The notes: generated by a model from the sequence alone, not told the origin. A stretch of 64,000 bases of DNA from Prochloraceae cyanobacterium PL24a_bin.78 (GCA_028281945.1 JANQIW010000168.1:1-64000); one strand, 5' to 3'; positions 9,372 through 18,582 are shown, counted from the first letter of the stretch. Numbers and translations are program-made.

Positions 9372-10955
9372 ATGAAAATCAAAAATATTTTACCAAATGG
9401 CAAAAAGTGGTTTTCTAGTGCTCCAGAAAAAGCTTTAAATAGAGCTTATAAAGCTGCTTTAAATATTAAACAAATAGAAGATGAACAATTTAATGGTCAA
9501 AAAATATCTCCTGAAAATTCAGATTTTGGTGATAGTGTAAATAGTTATTTTCAATCTGAATTAGAGAAAAATTTGCAAATAATTGGGACAAGATTAACTA
9601 TTTTTAGAACTAGCAGATTGTTTTTAAATGTCTCTGGTTTGAGTTCAGAAAATTCAGAAAGAAAATCTCTGATTATCCAAAAACTTAATTTTATTGATGA
9701 AGTTGTATCTAAATATGAAGCTATTGAAGAAACTGTTTCAGATTTAGTTCCTGTTAAACCTAAAGGTGAAAAACCAGCAGAAAAAAAATTAATTTCCGAT
9801 AATACTGCTATTGTTATGAATCCGAAGGAGTTAAATTCTAAGAAACCTTCTTTGAAAAAGAAAAGTCAACAAAATCCTAAATCCAATCCTAAATCCAATC
9901 CTAAATCCAATCCTAAATCCAATCCTAAATCAAAAACAGTTCTTGATCAAACTGGTATTTTACCTAGATCTTTTTGGCGAACTATTAATCGTATTCAACA
10001 AGAAATTGATCCCAAATCAGATGAAACCGAAGAAGAAGTTATTAAAAAATTTCGTAAATCTAGATTTAAAACTGCTCTTTCAATTAAATTCATTTTGATT
10101 TTAATTATTGTTCCTCTTTTGATTCATAATCTCTCGAAAATTGTCATAGTTAATTTTTTTGTGGAACCTTGGTTCAATCAACATGAACAAGTAATTTTTC
10201 TCAATGAAGATTTAGAAGAAGAAGCAATTATGGAATTAAAACATTTTGAGGAAATGTTGAGATTTAGAGGATATCTTCTTTTAGAAGAAAATCAGGAACA
10301 TTCAGGGAAACATTCTAACCAAGAAGGAGAAAAACATTCAGGAGAAAATTCACGAGAAAATTTAGGAAACGAGAGAGAAAATCTTTCTAAAGAGACTTCT
10401 AAAGAGACTTCTAAACAATTATTAGAATCATCATTGGAAGAGCCATCAGGATTATTAAAAGAACCTAACGAAACTCAAGAACTAAAAGAAAATAAAGAAA
10501 AGATAGAAGAAAATTTAGAAGAAAAACTCCAAGAAAAAGCCGAAGAATTAAAAGAAGAATTTCGGGAAAAAGGAATAGATTCTATTGGTAATATCTTTGC
10601 AGATATTTTTTCTGTGATTGGTTTTGGCATAGTAATTGCTGTTAGTAAAGAAGAAGTTGCAGTTTTAAAATCTTTCCTTGATGAAATGATTTATGGTTTA
10701 AGTGATTCAGCTAAAGCTTTTCTAATTATTTTATTTACAGATATCTTTGTAGGATTCCACTCCCCTCACGGTTGGGAAATCATTTTGGAAGGAATTGCTA
10801 AACACTTTGGCTTACCAGAGAGTAGAGATTTTAATTTCCTCTTTATTGCTACCTTCCCGGTGATTTTAGATACAGTGCTTAAATATTGGATTTTCCGTTA
10901 TCTCAACCGTATTTCCCCTTCTGCTGTGGCAACTTATAAAAATATGAACGAATAG
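9372..10955 (+). CDS. pxcA: Proton extrusion protein PxcA (CemA/CotA family)
   Basis: Membrane protein needed for light-induced proton efflux in cyanobacteria; its plastid relative CemA is in the chloroplast envelope. The N-terminal region (FSSAPEKALNRAYKAA) and the C-terminal four-helix membrane domain are recognisable. Membrane segments lie near 232-262, 405-425, 448-475 and 492-515, and the conserved HSPHGWE is between the third and fourth. At 527 residues it is longer than the typical 420-470. Two low-complexity inserts account for this: five tandem NPKS units encoded by a 12-bp repeat (about 9880-9930) and a Glu/Lys/Ser-rich stretch (about 310-400). Confidence 0.93.
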   Translation: MKIKNILPNGKKWFSSAPEKALNRAYKAALNIKQIEDEQFNGQKISPENSDFGDSVNSYFQSELEKNLQIIGTRLTIFRTSRLFLNVSGLSSENSERKSLIIQKLNFIDEVVSKYEAIEETVSDLVPVKPKGEKPAEKKLISDNTAIVMNPKELNSKKPSLKKKSQQNPKSNPKSNPKSNPKSNPKSKTVLDQTGILPRSFWRTINRIQQEIDPKSDETEEEVIKKFRKSRFKTALSIKFILILIIVPLLIHNLSKIVIVNFFVEPWFNQHEQVIFLNEDLEEEAIMELKHFEEMLRFRGYLLLEENQEHSGKHSNQEGEKHSGENSRENLGNERENLSKETSKETSKQLLESSLEEPSGLLKEPNETQELKENKEKIEENLEEKLQEKAEELKEEFREKGIDSIGNIFADIFSVIGFGIVIAVSKEEVAVLKSFLDEMIYGLSDSAKAFLIILFTDIFVGFHSPHGWEIILEGIAKHFGLPESRDFNFLFIATFPVILDTVLKYWIFRYLNRISPSAVATYKNMNE

Positions 10956-10980
10956 TTAATTCTGGAATCCTGCTAATAGT

Positions 10981-11023
10981 TTGAATCTAAAATCTTCAAT
11001 CTAAAATCTTCAATCTAAAATCT
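10981..11023. repeat. Three tandem 14-bp units after pxcA
   Basis: AATCTAAAATCTTC is repeated three times directly after the pxcA stop region. It is a small tandem repeat with no visible function. Confidence 0.8.
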
Positions 11024-11109
11024 TAAAATAAATAGTTGATTTTTATGAAATTAATCAATGATTAGGTTAATTTAAAGACTAACGAGTTTTCAAGATTGAA
11101 ATTTTAACT

Positions 11110-11205
11110 ATGCCTAATGACGAACTTTTAATGCTTCTTATTTTACTTTTCCCTGGAATTTTACTTTCTTTTATTATTATGGGCACTTTTGCCAAAGGTG
11201 GCTAG
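11110..11205 (+). CDS. 31-residue single-span membrane peptide
   Basis: The reading frame encodes a peptide starting MPNDELLMLLILLFPG and ending GTFAKGG, one clear transmembrane helix with a short polar N-terminus. This layout resembles the small subunits of photosynthetic complexes, but it does not match PetN, PetL, PetM, PsaI, PsaM, PsbM or PsbX sequences that I know. There is no strong Shine-Dalgarno sequence. A hairpin terminator lies about 205 bases downstream on the same strand, which supports transcription. Function unknown. Confidence 0.5.
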   Translation: MPNDELLMLLILLFPGILLSFIIMGTFAKGG

Positions 11206-11300
11206 ATAGGATTTGTTGAAAAAAGCTAAATTATCCCTATCCATGAAGTAATAAACCATAAGTTATTAACAATAATTTATACCCTAAATCATCATTAACA

Positions 11301-11376
11301 ATGGACAATTAATAAATTATAATTAGCAATTTTCTAGGGTTAATAATTAACCATTAATACTTCCACAATTGTCCAT
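11301..11376. repeat. Small palindromic element with 10-bp terminal inverted repeats
   Basis: ATGGACAATT (11301-11310) and AATTGTCCAT (11367-11376) are perfect inverted repeats bounding a 76-bp A+T-rich segment that includes TTAATAATTAACCATTAA-type sequence. It has the form of a miniature mobile or structured intergenic element. Confidence 0.6.
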
Positions 11377-11409
11377 ATTATTATTTCAAATCTCTATAAT
11401 AAAACAGAT

Positions 11410-11445
11410 CCATAAGCCGTACTCATCCAGCTTATGGTATTTTTA
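11410..11445 (+). terminator. Rho-independent terminator
   Basis: A perfect 8-bp stem, CCATAAGC with GCTTATGG, encloses a 12-base loop and is followed by TATTTTTATT. It probably ends the transcript carrying pxcA and/or the 31-codon gene. Confidence 0.7.
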
Positions 11446-11477
11446 TTAATATTAAATTATAAGTATCAGATTAACTA

Positions 11478-11819
11478 TTAATCTTGAGATGGCTTGTTGA
11501 AAGAATCAGTCTGTAATAAATTTTCTTCCAAATCTCTGCGCTGCTCCATTTGCCTTAGAAAATAACCAGTCATCATTGCTGAAGCCAACAAATTCGCTAG
11601 ATTTTCCTTATTAGTGACTACTTGAATATTAAACTCAGAAGAGGGCAACATTCCTAGTAATCCGCGAACGTTTTGTGAAATAATTTGTTTAATTTCTGGA
11701 GTAGCAGATTGAGCAACTTGTTCTAAAGTTTCTGAATTTTGTGATGATAGGTATTCCATTAAGGAGTTTTTTTCTTCTTCTGTTATCTCCCAGTTGGAAA
11801 AATCAGGGTAAAATGCCAT
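11478..11819 (-). CDS. DUF760-family protein
   Basis: A small soluble protein of 113 residues conserved in cyanobacteria and plastids. Family blocks are plain: LMEYLSSQNSETLEQVAQSATPE, then IISQNVRGLLGMLPSSEFNI, then LANLLASAMMTGYFLRQMEQR. The ATG at 11817-11819 was chosen over an in-frame TTG four codons upstream because it fits the usual start. The biochemical function of the family is not established. Single gene with no operon partner visible. Confidence 0.92.
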   Translation of the reverse strand: MAFYPDFSNWEITEEEKNSLMEYLSSQNSETLEQVAQSATPEIKQIISQNVRGLLGMLPSSEFNIQVVTNKENLANLLASAMMTGYFLRQMEQRRDLEENLLQTDSFNKPSQD

Positions 11820-12157
11820 TATAAATCCCAAATTTGGATGTACTTATATTCCAGTTATATTTAAAATTTAACCTTTTCTTTAATTGCTATTAACTTAGCA
11901 ACTAGGATCAGTATAGCATAAATATTATGATCACTGTTAGTAGTAAAGTTGAGATCAATTTGTTTTACTATCTAACTTATATCTAGAATACCGTTAATCT
12001 ATCTTTCTTGAAGCTTGTTATTTCTTTATAATTTTCTTGAACTTATTAAAGTTAGAGTTCGTCATGATACCATTATATATCAAATTAACTATCCTGACAA
12101 TAGTTAGATATGGAGATTAATTCTGAAAAACTTTAACCAATCTAGGCTTGGTGAAAA
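11820..12157. other. Gene-free region upstream of DUF760, downstream of scpB
   Basis: A+T-rich intergenic DNA holding the DUF760 promoter and the scpB 3' end. The only structure seen is a widely spaced 9-bp inverted repeat, TATCTAACT (11969-11977) and AGTTAGATA (12102-12110). No open frame resembles a gene. Confidence 0.6.
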
Positions 12158-12637
12158 TTAAATTTGAGGAAGTGTATCAATTTCAAAATATTGATGAAAT
12201 TTGTCAGTGATTTCTAGCCAATAAGATCTTCCTTCATCTTGGGGGCGTTTGCGAATTAAACCTAATTCCACTAATTCTCCTACTTGTTGATAGGCACTGC
12301 TACCTCTTAACTGGATTAATTCGCTTTGCAAAATTGGGGATTTTAAAGCGATGGCGGCTAGAGTTCGCAATGTGCTGGTTTTGATCTCAGCAGGAATGAG
12401 ATTTTCTAGGATATTTTCAAAACTCGATCGTAATTGAAGGCTATAACCATTGTTTGTCTCTACTACTTCTAAGGCACTATCTCTATGGGCATAGTCGTTA
12501 AGTAATTCGATAATTGCTTCTTCTGCTCGATCGCGTGAACAATTGGCTAATTGGGCAATTTCTGTAAGACTAACTGGTTGCCCTTTCAGATAAAGAATGG
12601 CTTCAATGGTTGTTGCTAATTTAGGATTTTTTTGCAC
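12158..12637 (-). CDS. scpB: Segregation and condensation protein B
   Basis: Kleisin-associated subunit that joins ScpA and SMC in the bacterial condensin needed for chromosome compaction and segregation. The 159 residues contain the two winged-helix domains: LATTIEAILYLKGQPVSLTEIAQLANC at the N-terminus, and LRTLAAIALKSPILQSELIQLRGSSAYQQVGELVELGLI in the second half. Both are family hallmarks. Length is within the range for cyanobacterial ScpB. ScpA and SMC are not in the window. The gene reads away from a repeat-filled intergenic region. Confidence 0.93.
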   Translation of the reverse strand: MQKNPKLATTIEAILYLKGQPVSLTEIAQLANCSRDRAEEAIIELLNDYAHRDSALEVVETNNGYSLQLRSSFENILENLIPAEIKTSTLRTLAAIALKSPILQSELIQLRGSSAYQQVGELVELGLIRKRPQDEGRSYWLEITDKFHQYFEIDTLPQI

Positions 12638-12978
12638 CTGAATCTAATTAATTGAATCGGTTACTCTGGCTGATATTATATCATTTTTCTAAAAGCATGA
12701 TATACTTGGGCAGGGTGAGACAAGGGGGACAAGGGGGACAAGGAAGACAAGGAAGAGTGGTTTTAGGTTAGTAATCAGTCGATTTTTGCTAGCTTGAACT
12801 CTATCATCGTTAAAGACAAATTGGGATAATATTACCTTTTTGAAGTAAAAAGTAAAAAGATCGATGTAAAAAGTAAGAATATATACTAACTTCTCCCCAT
12901 TCCTCCCATTCCTCCCATTCCTCCCATTCCTCCCATTCTCCAAAAACCATTCCTCCCATTCTCCAAAAACCATTCTCC
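12638..12978. repeat. Intergenic low-complexity repeats (GACAAGGGG and CCTCCCATT arrays)
   Basis: A gene-free region with two simple arrays: a GACAAGG(G/A) run at about 12715-12757 and, inverted, five or more CATTCCTCC units at about 12899-12973. Between them lies a stretch with an AAAAAGTAAGAAT motif. The G-rich units match the type of array in the dispersed repeats at 18.6, 19.8 and 54.0 kb. The open frame across it encodes only RNGRNG-type repeats and is not a gene. Confidence 0.8.
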
Positions 12979-13830
12979 CTAATCCAGCTTATGCCCTGTT
13001 AGTTTAACAAATATATCTTCTAAATTTGAAGCCCTACTCATATATCCTGTTTTGTCTGGTAAAGAATCCAAATAATGATTAGCATCTTCTAGACTAGGGA
13101 AAAATTTTGATTCCAGACGATCGTCGATTTGTCTTACTAGTAATCCTTTGCCATATTGTGAACGAAGTTTTTCAATTGTTCCTAATTCGATTAATTGCCC
13201 TGCATCCATAATCCCTATCCTTTCGCACAAAAACTCAACTTCTTCCATATAATGAGTTGTTAATAAAATTGTCATGCCCTTACGATTTAAATCTCGGATT
13301 ATTTCCCAAAGACGACGACGAGTTTGAGGATCTAATCCTACAGTTGGTTCGTCTAAAAACAAAATTTGAGGTTGATGTAATAAAGCTCTAGCAATTTGTA
13401 AACGACGCTTCATTCCTCCTGAAAGGGTTTTCACTAATGCCTCTTTTTTCGAGGATAATTCTACATATTCTAACCATTGTGTAATTAATTTTTGTCGATG
13501 AGGATTAGGAATATGGTGCATTCTGCCATGAAATTCTAGATTTTCCCAGACAGTTAAATCACCATCCACACTAATTTGTTGTAAAACTACCCCAATATTT
13601 TGTTTAACTAAATCAGGATTTTGAATCACATCATAGCCAGATATTTTGATTTTTCCTTCAGAAGGTGAAGCTAAAGTAATTAACATCCGAATCGTAGTAG
13701 ACTTTCCAGCACCATTAGGACCTAAAAGTCCAAACATTTCTCCTGCTTTAATAGTAAAAGAAAGATTATTAACTACAGGAATTTTATTATAATATTTATA
13801 AACATTTTCAACAGATACTGCTATATTCAT
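12979..13830 (-). CDS. ABC transporter ATP-binding protein, DrrA type
   Basis: Cytoplasmic ATPase of a type 2 (ABC-2) exporter. Walker A GPNGAGKS is at 37-44, the signature LSGGM at 136-140, Walker B ILFLDE at 156-161, and the switch histidine in LLTTHYMEE. The roughly 80-residue C-terminal extension with the closing segment SNLEDIFVKLTGHKLD is typical of DrrA/NodI-like ATPases. No membrane permease gene is adjacent, so the partner must be encoded elsewhere and the substrate is unknown. The Trp-rich gene lies 27 bases upstream on the same strand and may share its transcript. Confidence 0.9.
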   Translation of the reverse strand: MNIAVSVENVYKYYNKIPVVNNLSFTIKAGEMFGLLGPNGAGKSTTIRMLITLASPSEGKIKISGYDVIQNPDLVKQNIGVVLQQISVDGDLTVWENLEFHGRMHHIPNPHRQKLITQWLEYVELSSKKEALVKTLSGGMKRRLQIARALLHQPQILFLDEPTVGLDPQTRRRLWEIIRDLNRKGMTILLTTHYMEEVEFLCERIGIMDAGQLIELGTIEKLRSQYGKGLLVRQIDDRLESKFFPSLEDANHYLDSLPDKTGYMSRASNLEDIFVKLTGHKLD

Positions 13831-13857
13831 TATTCTTTTGTATTTTTTTTATTAAAC

Positions 13858-14127
13858 TTATTCAATAATAATTAGATCATCATCATCAAAGCTTTGATCC
13901 ATTTGATTTAAAGGAATCCAACCAGCATCCCAAAGAGAATTATCTTTAAGTTGTTGAGCATTGAGCCAGAAACGAACATTTTTATCACAAGATGCTACCA
14001 TTTCAGCAAACACCCATTTACCTTGATTTTTACGGTTGACAACTTGAAAATGTCGCCAACCCCAAGTTTTTTGTTTAGCAGTCCATTTGGAACCTAGCAA
14101 ATACGGAAATTTTTGTTTTTTGGGCAT
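13858..14127 (-). CDS. TIGR02450-family Trp-rich protein
   Basis: An 89-residue protein with the family core LLGSKWTAKQKTWGWRHF, then FAEMVASCDKNVRFWLNAQQL and W-A-G-W-IPL. It has seven tryptophans. This small family occurs in cyanobacteria and some other bacteria and has no established function. It is upstream of the DrrA-type ATPase on the same strand with a short gap, and divergent from the polysaccharide export gene. Confidence 0.88.
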   Translation of the reverse strand: MPKKQKFPYLLGSKWTAKQKTWGWRHFQVVNRKNQGKWVFAEMVASCDKNVRFWLNAQQLKDNSLWDAGWIPLNQMDQSFDDDDLIIIE

Positions 14128-14179
14128 TTTTTGGTAATAATTAAAATTACATTATATTTCGGTGATTTTTAAGAAAACT

Positions 14180-15694
14180 ATGATTAGTCAATTACTTAAA
14201 ACAAGTTTACCTATTTCTATTATTAGTTGTTTATTGGTTTCTGGCCTACCATTGCCAATTTTGGCTCAGGAAGCCCCTTTAAAACCAGTTAGCCCAGAAA
14301 ATTTAGGAGATTTCGATCCTCCTTCCTCGAATTTGGAGCCAATTAACCCAGAAAATTTTGGTAATAATGGATCTTCCTTCTCTGATTTTAATTCAAATTT
14401 TAATTCAGATTTTAATTCTAGTTCTCCTTCTGAAACCGATTATACCCTTGGTGCAGGCGATCGTATCAGAGTAGATATTTTCCAAGTCGAAGAATACAGT
14501 GGAGAATATAGGGTATTAGTAGATGGAACTGTGAGTTTACCTTTAGCAGGAAGAGTATCTGCTAACAACTTAACCATTACAGAATTTACTAATATAGTAT
14601 CTCAAAGATATGGACAGTATTTAAGAAGACCATTAGTTACGGTAACCGTTATTGAACCAAGGCCTCTTTCCATTGCTATTGCTGGAGAGGTAAATAACCC
14701 CGGTGCTTATACAGTCAATTTGGAACAAAAATTCCCTTCTGTTACAGATCTAATTCAATTAGCAGGTGGCATCACAACTACTGCCAATATTCGTGAAGTT
14801 GAAATTAAGCGAACCATTAGTAACAGGGAACAAGTGATGGTAGTTAACTTATGGGAATTAATCCAAAATGGAAATATTAATAAAAATATTAGTCTTAGAG
14901 ATGGAGATACTATTTTTATTCCTACTGTAGACGAGATAGATGTTGCACAAGTTCGTCAATTAGCAGCAGCAAATTTTGGATTACAAATCGATAAAACTAT
15001 CAATGTTGCCGTTATTGGAGAAATAAGTCGCCCAGGAACTTATGAAGTAAATCCCAATGAAAGTGAAAATGAAAAACAACAATTACCCAGATTAACCCAA
15101 GCTATAGCCCTAGCAGGAGGAATTAAACCATTAGCTAACATTCGCAAAATAGAAGTCCGTCGTTTAACTCGTACAGGGGAACAAAAGAAAATAGAAGTTG
15201 ATTTATGGCAATTATTGGAGACAGGAAATATCGATGAAGATATTATTTTAGCTGAAGGGGATACTATTTTTATTCCTACAGCAGAAGAAATTAGGAAAGA
15301 AGAAGTAGAAACTTTAGCCTCAGCAAGTTTTTCTCCAGATACAATTACCGTAAATATTGTAGGAGAAGTGAGAAATCCAGGTAGTTTGGAAGTTCCACCT
15401 AATACTCCTTTAAATCAAGCAATTTTAGCAGCAGGAGGTTTTGATAAGAGTCGAGCTGAAGAAAATAATGTAGAATTAATACGTCTCAATCCCAATGGGA
15501 CAGTAGAAACAAAACTTATCCAAGTTAACTTTGCCGATGGAATTGACGAGTCAGTTAATCCGGTTTTACGTAATAATGATGTTGTTGTCATCAATCGTAC
15601 TAGTTTGGCAAGGACAACTGATGCTTTAGGAACAGCTTTTAGTCCTTTAGGGGGTCTTTTTTCAATATTTAGAATTTTTGATATAGTTTTCTAA
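14180..15694 (+). CDS. Wza-like polysaccharide export protein with SLBB repeats
   Basis: Outer-membrane/periplasmic channel component for capsule or exopolysaccharide export. A signal peptide (about 1-30, ending PILAQ) is followed by a Ser/Asn-rich linker, the polysaccharide export domain (YTLGAGDRIRVDIFQVEEYSG...), and three SLBB-type repeats, each opened by a similar phrase (IAGEVNNPGAY, VIGEISRPGTY, IVGEVRNPGSL). The ATG at 14180 was chosen over a GTG 18 bases upstream because it opens the signal peptide. The tyrosine kinase gene begins 26 bases downstream, so the two form the classic Wza-Wzc export pair. Confidence 0.93.
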   Translation: MISQLLKTSLPISIISCLLVSGLPLPILAQEAPLKPVSPENLGDFDPPSSNLEPINPENFGNNGSSFSDFNSNFNSDFNSSSPSETDYTLGAGDRIRVDIFQVEEYSGEYRVLVDGTVSLPLAGRVSANNLTITEFTNIVSQRYGQYLRRPLVTVTVIEPRPLSIAIAGEVNNPGAYTVNLEQKFPSVTDLIQLAGGITTTANIREVEIKRTISNREQVMVVNLWELIQNGNINKNISLRDGDTIFIPTVDEIDVAQVRQLAAANFGLQIDKTINVAVIGEISRPGTYEVNPNESENEKQQLPRLTQAIALAGGIKPLANIRKIEVRRLTRTGEQKKIEVDLWQLLETGNIDEDIILAEGDTIFIPTAEEIRKEEVETLASASFSPDTITVNIVGEVRNPGSLEVPPNTPLNQAILAAGGFDKSRAEENNVELIRLNPNGTVETKLIQVNFADGIDESVNPVLRNNDVVVINRTSLARTTDALGTAFSPLGGLFSIFRIFDIVF

Positions 15695-15720
15695 AAAGTA
15701 AGGAGTGAAATTTAATAACA

Positions 15721-18321
15721 ATGGCAAATCATAATTCTCCATTCCCTAATGGCAATGGCAACGGTCATGGCAACGGCAATGGCCATTATCACAATGGTAA
15801 CGGTAATGGTAATGGTAACGGTAACGGACATTATCACAATGGCAATGGCAATGGTAATGGTAACGGTAACGGACATTATCACAATGGCAATGGCAACGGC
15901 AACGGCAATGGCAATGGCAACGGACATTATTATGCCAACGGTAACGGCAATGGTAATGGTAATGGCAATGGTAATGGTAATGGTACTACCGTAGCTTATA
16001 AAAATGGCAATGGTAAGACTAACGGCAATGGTAAAACCAATGGCAACGGCAACGGCAACGGTAATGGTTTCTATCAAATTTATCCTGTACCATTAGTCAA
16101 TCCATATAACCCTTATAATTTTACAGAAGAAGAAGAAGGTATCGATCTTCGTCAAATAGTTTCCGTCATTAAACACCGTTTACCAGTAATTTTAACTGTT
16201 CTAATCGGTATGAGTACGACAATTGGAATTTGGGCTTTCAACCAAAAACCAAGATATGAAGGTAAATTTCAGATTTTAGTAGAACCAGTAACAGAACAAT
16301 ATAATATTTCTAGTGTTCAAGAGTTATGGTGGAATCAGGTAGATTATGAAACTCAAACCAAAGTTTTACTAAGTCCTAAGGTTTTACAACCAATCATTGA
16401 GAATCTAAATGAAAGATATCCTGACTTAGAATATGGAAAACTGATCTCAGAACAGTTGAAAATAACTAAATTAAAAGATACAAAAATTTTACAGGTATCT
16501 TTTGAAGATGAAGATCCAGAAAAAATTAAGTTTGTTTTAGATAATTTATCCCAATCTTATCTAAATTATTCTTTGGAGGAAAGACAAGCAGAGTTAAATC
16601 AAGGTATTAAGCACGTTAAAGACAATTTACCTGAATTACACGCAAAAGTCGATCGCTTACAAGGAAGATTACAAAACTTTCGACAAACTCACAATTTAAT
16701 AAAACCAGAACAACAAGCGGCTGAGTTATCTCAACGTTTAACTAATTTAGAATCTCAATATTTAGAAACCCAAATAAAATTAAACGAAACAACATCTCTT
16801 TATAATATCCTACAACAACAATTAGGTTTAGAACCAGAACAGGCAATCGCAGCTAGCTATTTAAGTGAATCACCTCGCTATCAAAACTTGCTAGGGGAAT
16901 TACAAAAAGTAGAGGTAGAGTTAGCTTTACAATCAGCTTTATTCCTACCTGATAGCCCAAATATTCAAGTTCTTGAAGAGAAAAAAAATAACATATTACC
17001 CCTTTTAAGAGAAGAAGCGAATACCTTATTAGGAAATCAGTTTAATAATAATTCCGAAGATCATCTTTCTTTTGCAAGCCCAAGTACCTTACGTTTAGAA
17101 TTAAATCAACAATTTATTCAAGCGGCTAACGAAATTAAAATATTAGAATTGCGCTATCAATCATTAGCACAAGCAATTCAAAGTTTAAACCAAGAAATTA
17201 ATCAAATACCAGTTTTAGCTCGTCAATATACTGATTTACAAAGAGAATTAACTATTGCTACAGAAAGTTTAACCCGCTTTTTGGCAGCAGAGGAAGAATT
17301 AGAATTGGATGCAGCTCAACAAGCTATACCTTGGCAGCTCATTTCTCCACCTAAATTACCAGAAGATTCTATTTATCCTCAAACACAACAAAAGGTAGTT
17401 TTAGGATTAATTGGTGGTTTATTATTTGGATTAGGAGCAGCATTCTTAGCAGAAAGACTAGATCCTAAGTTCCATTCCCTTGAAGAAGTTAAAGAAAGCA
17501 CAAAATTACCAATTCTTGGGGTTATTCCTTTAGAGAAAAATATTAATTCTTTCCAAGAAATTATCCGAAATGGATTAAATCAACTGCAAATTACTGTTAG
17601 GAATAATGATGATAGTTCTCCCAAGACTACTACTTCTTCTAACAAAAGCAAAAGTAAAAGCAATCATTATAAATCCTCACAATTTTTGGAATCTTTCCGC
17701 TCTCTAAACACTAATATTCGCTTATTAGGTTCTGATAGTCCTTTAAATTCTTTAGTAATTAGTTCAGCAGAACCTTTTGAAGGTAAATCTACTATGAGTG
17801 TTAACTTAGCTCAGGCAGCTGCAGCTATGGGGCAAAAGGTACTTTTAATTGATGCGGATCTTCGTAAACCAAGAGTTCATGAAATTTTGGGTTTATCTAA
17901 TGAAGCTGGCCTTAGCAATGTGATTGCAACTAATGTGGATCCTAATGAAGTGATTCAACAAGTACCTCATTGGGAAAATCTTTATGTTTTAAGTGCAGGG
18001 GAAATTCCACCGGATCCTACTCGTCTTTTGGCTTCTAAGCGGCTTAAACAGGTTGCAGAAGATTTAAGGGAGAATTATTCTTTTGATTTGATTATTTATG
18101 ATACTCCTCCTGTATTGGGTTTCGCTGATGCCAGAATTTTGGTACCATATACAACTGGTATGGTTTTAGTTGTTAAAATCGGCCAAACCGATCGTCCTGC
18201 ATTAAAACAAGTTATTGACCAATTAAAGACATCTCAGGTGTCTATTTTAGGGATGATTGCTAATGGTGTTAATCGCCGGGATTCGGGATCTTATTATTAC
18301 TACGATCGTTATTACAGTTGA
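15721..18321 (+). CDS. Wzc-like polysaccharide co-polymerase and tyrosine autokinase with Asn-Gly repeat
   Basis: Inner-membrane regulator of polysaccharide chain length and export. After a low-complexity Asn-Gly-rich N-terminus (about 10-116, with three HYHN interruptions) comes a Wzz domain with membrane segments at about 154-172 and 555-578 and a long periplasmic coiled coil. The cytoplasmic BY-kinase domain follows: Walker A around EGKST (about 688-692), Walker A' LIDADLRKP (about 708-716), Walker B LIIYDTPP (about 790-797). The C-terminus carries the autophosphorylation tyrosine cluster SYYYYDRYYS. AAGGAG lies just upstream of the ATG. The N-terminal repeat is unusual for the family. Confidence 0.95.
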   Translation: MANHNSPFPNGNGNGHGNGNGHYHNGNGNGNGNGNGHYHNGNGNGNGNGNGHYHNGNGNGNGNGNGNGHYYANGNGNGNGNGNGNGNGTTVAYKNGNGKTNGNGKTNGNGNGNGNGFYQIYPVPLVNPYNPYNFTEEEEGIDLRQIVSVIKHRLPVILTVLIGMSTTIGIWAFNQKPRYEGKFQILVEPVTEQYNISSVQELWWNQVDYETQTKVLLSPKVLQPIIENLNERYPDLEYGKLISEQLKITKLKDTKILQVSFEDEDPEKIKFVLDNLSQSYLNYSLEERQAELNQGIKHVKDNLPELHAKVDRLQGRLQNFRQTHNLIKPEQQAAELSQRLTNLESQYLETQIKLNETTSLYNILQQQLGLEPEQAIAASYLSESPRYQNLLGELQKVEVELALQSALFLPDSPNIQVLEEKKNNILPLLREEANTLLGNQFNNNSEDHLSFASPSTLRLELNQQFIQAANEIKILELRYQSLAQAIQSLNQEINQIPVLARQYTDLQRELTIATESLTRFLAAEEELELDAAQQAIPWQLISPPKLPEDSIYPQTQQKVVLGLIGGLLFGLGAAFLAERLDPKFHSLEEVKESTKLPILGVIPLEKNINSFQEIIRNGLNQLQITVRNNDDSSPKTTTSSNKSKSKSNHYKSSQFLESFRSLNTNIRLLGSDSPLNSLVISSAEPFEGKSTMSVNLAQAAAAMGQKVLLIDADLRKPRVHEILGLSNEAGLSNVIATNVDPNEVIQQVPHWENLYVLSAGEIPPDPTRLLASKRLKQVAEDLRENYSFDLIIYDTPPVLGFADARILVPYTTGMVLVVKIGQTDRPALKQVIDQLKTSQVSILGMIANGVNRRDSGSYYYYDRYYS
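15748..16068 (+). repeat. Hexanucleotide repeat encoding (Asn-Gly)n in the kinase gene
   Basis: GGCAAT/GGTAAC-type hexamers run nearly unbroken for about 320 bp in frame, encoding Asn-Gly pairs. A longer period of about 39-60 bp is marked by repeated GGACATTATCACAAT blocks. The unit is six bases, so gain or loss of copies keeps the frame. Confidence 0.95.
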
Positions 18322-18582
18322 GGTTTTTGTGGATAGACCAATTATTATTTCGACTCTACTACTAACCATAGTGTGATTCGTTCGTCTTAAACCAATTGAG
18401 GCATTGTTCCAAGCTAGAATCTAGAATAAATAATTTAGAATATAAATTAAGATTTGATGTTTCTAGATCTTGATCAATGCTTGCTCCTATATAAGGTGAT
18501 TTGGGAGAAAGACGGCAAGGGAATTTTTAAAATATTAAGTGATAAATAATTAGTAAGTGAGTAATCAACAATAAGTAATATG

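Noticed and set aside
12689-12973. Open frame encoding NGRNGRNG-type repeats
   Set aside because: It is a translation of the low-complexity intergenic array, with no start signal or conserved sequence.
15748-16068. CRISPR array
   Set aside because: The repeats are short, in frame and coding, without spacers of constant length.
15712-16077. Overlapping frames across the Asn-Gly repeat on both strands
   Set aside because: A hexamer repeat is open in several frames; only the frame continuing into the kinase is supported.
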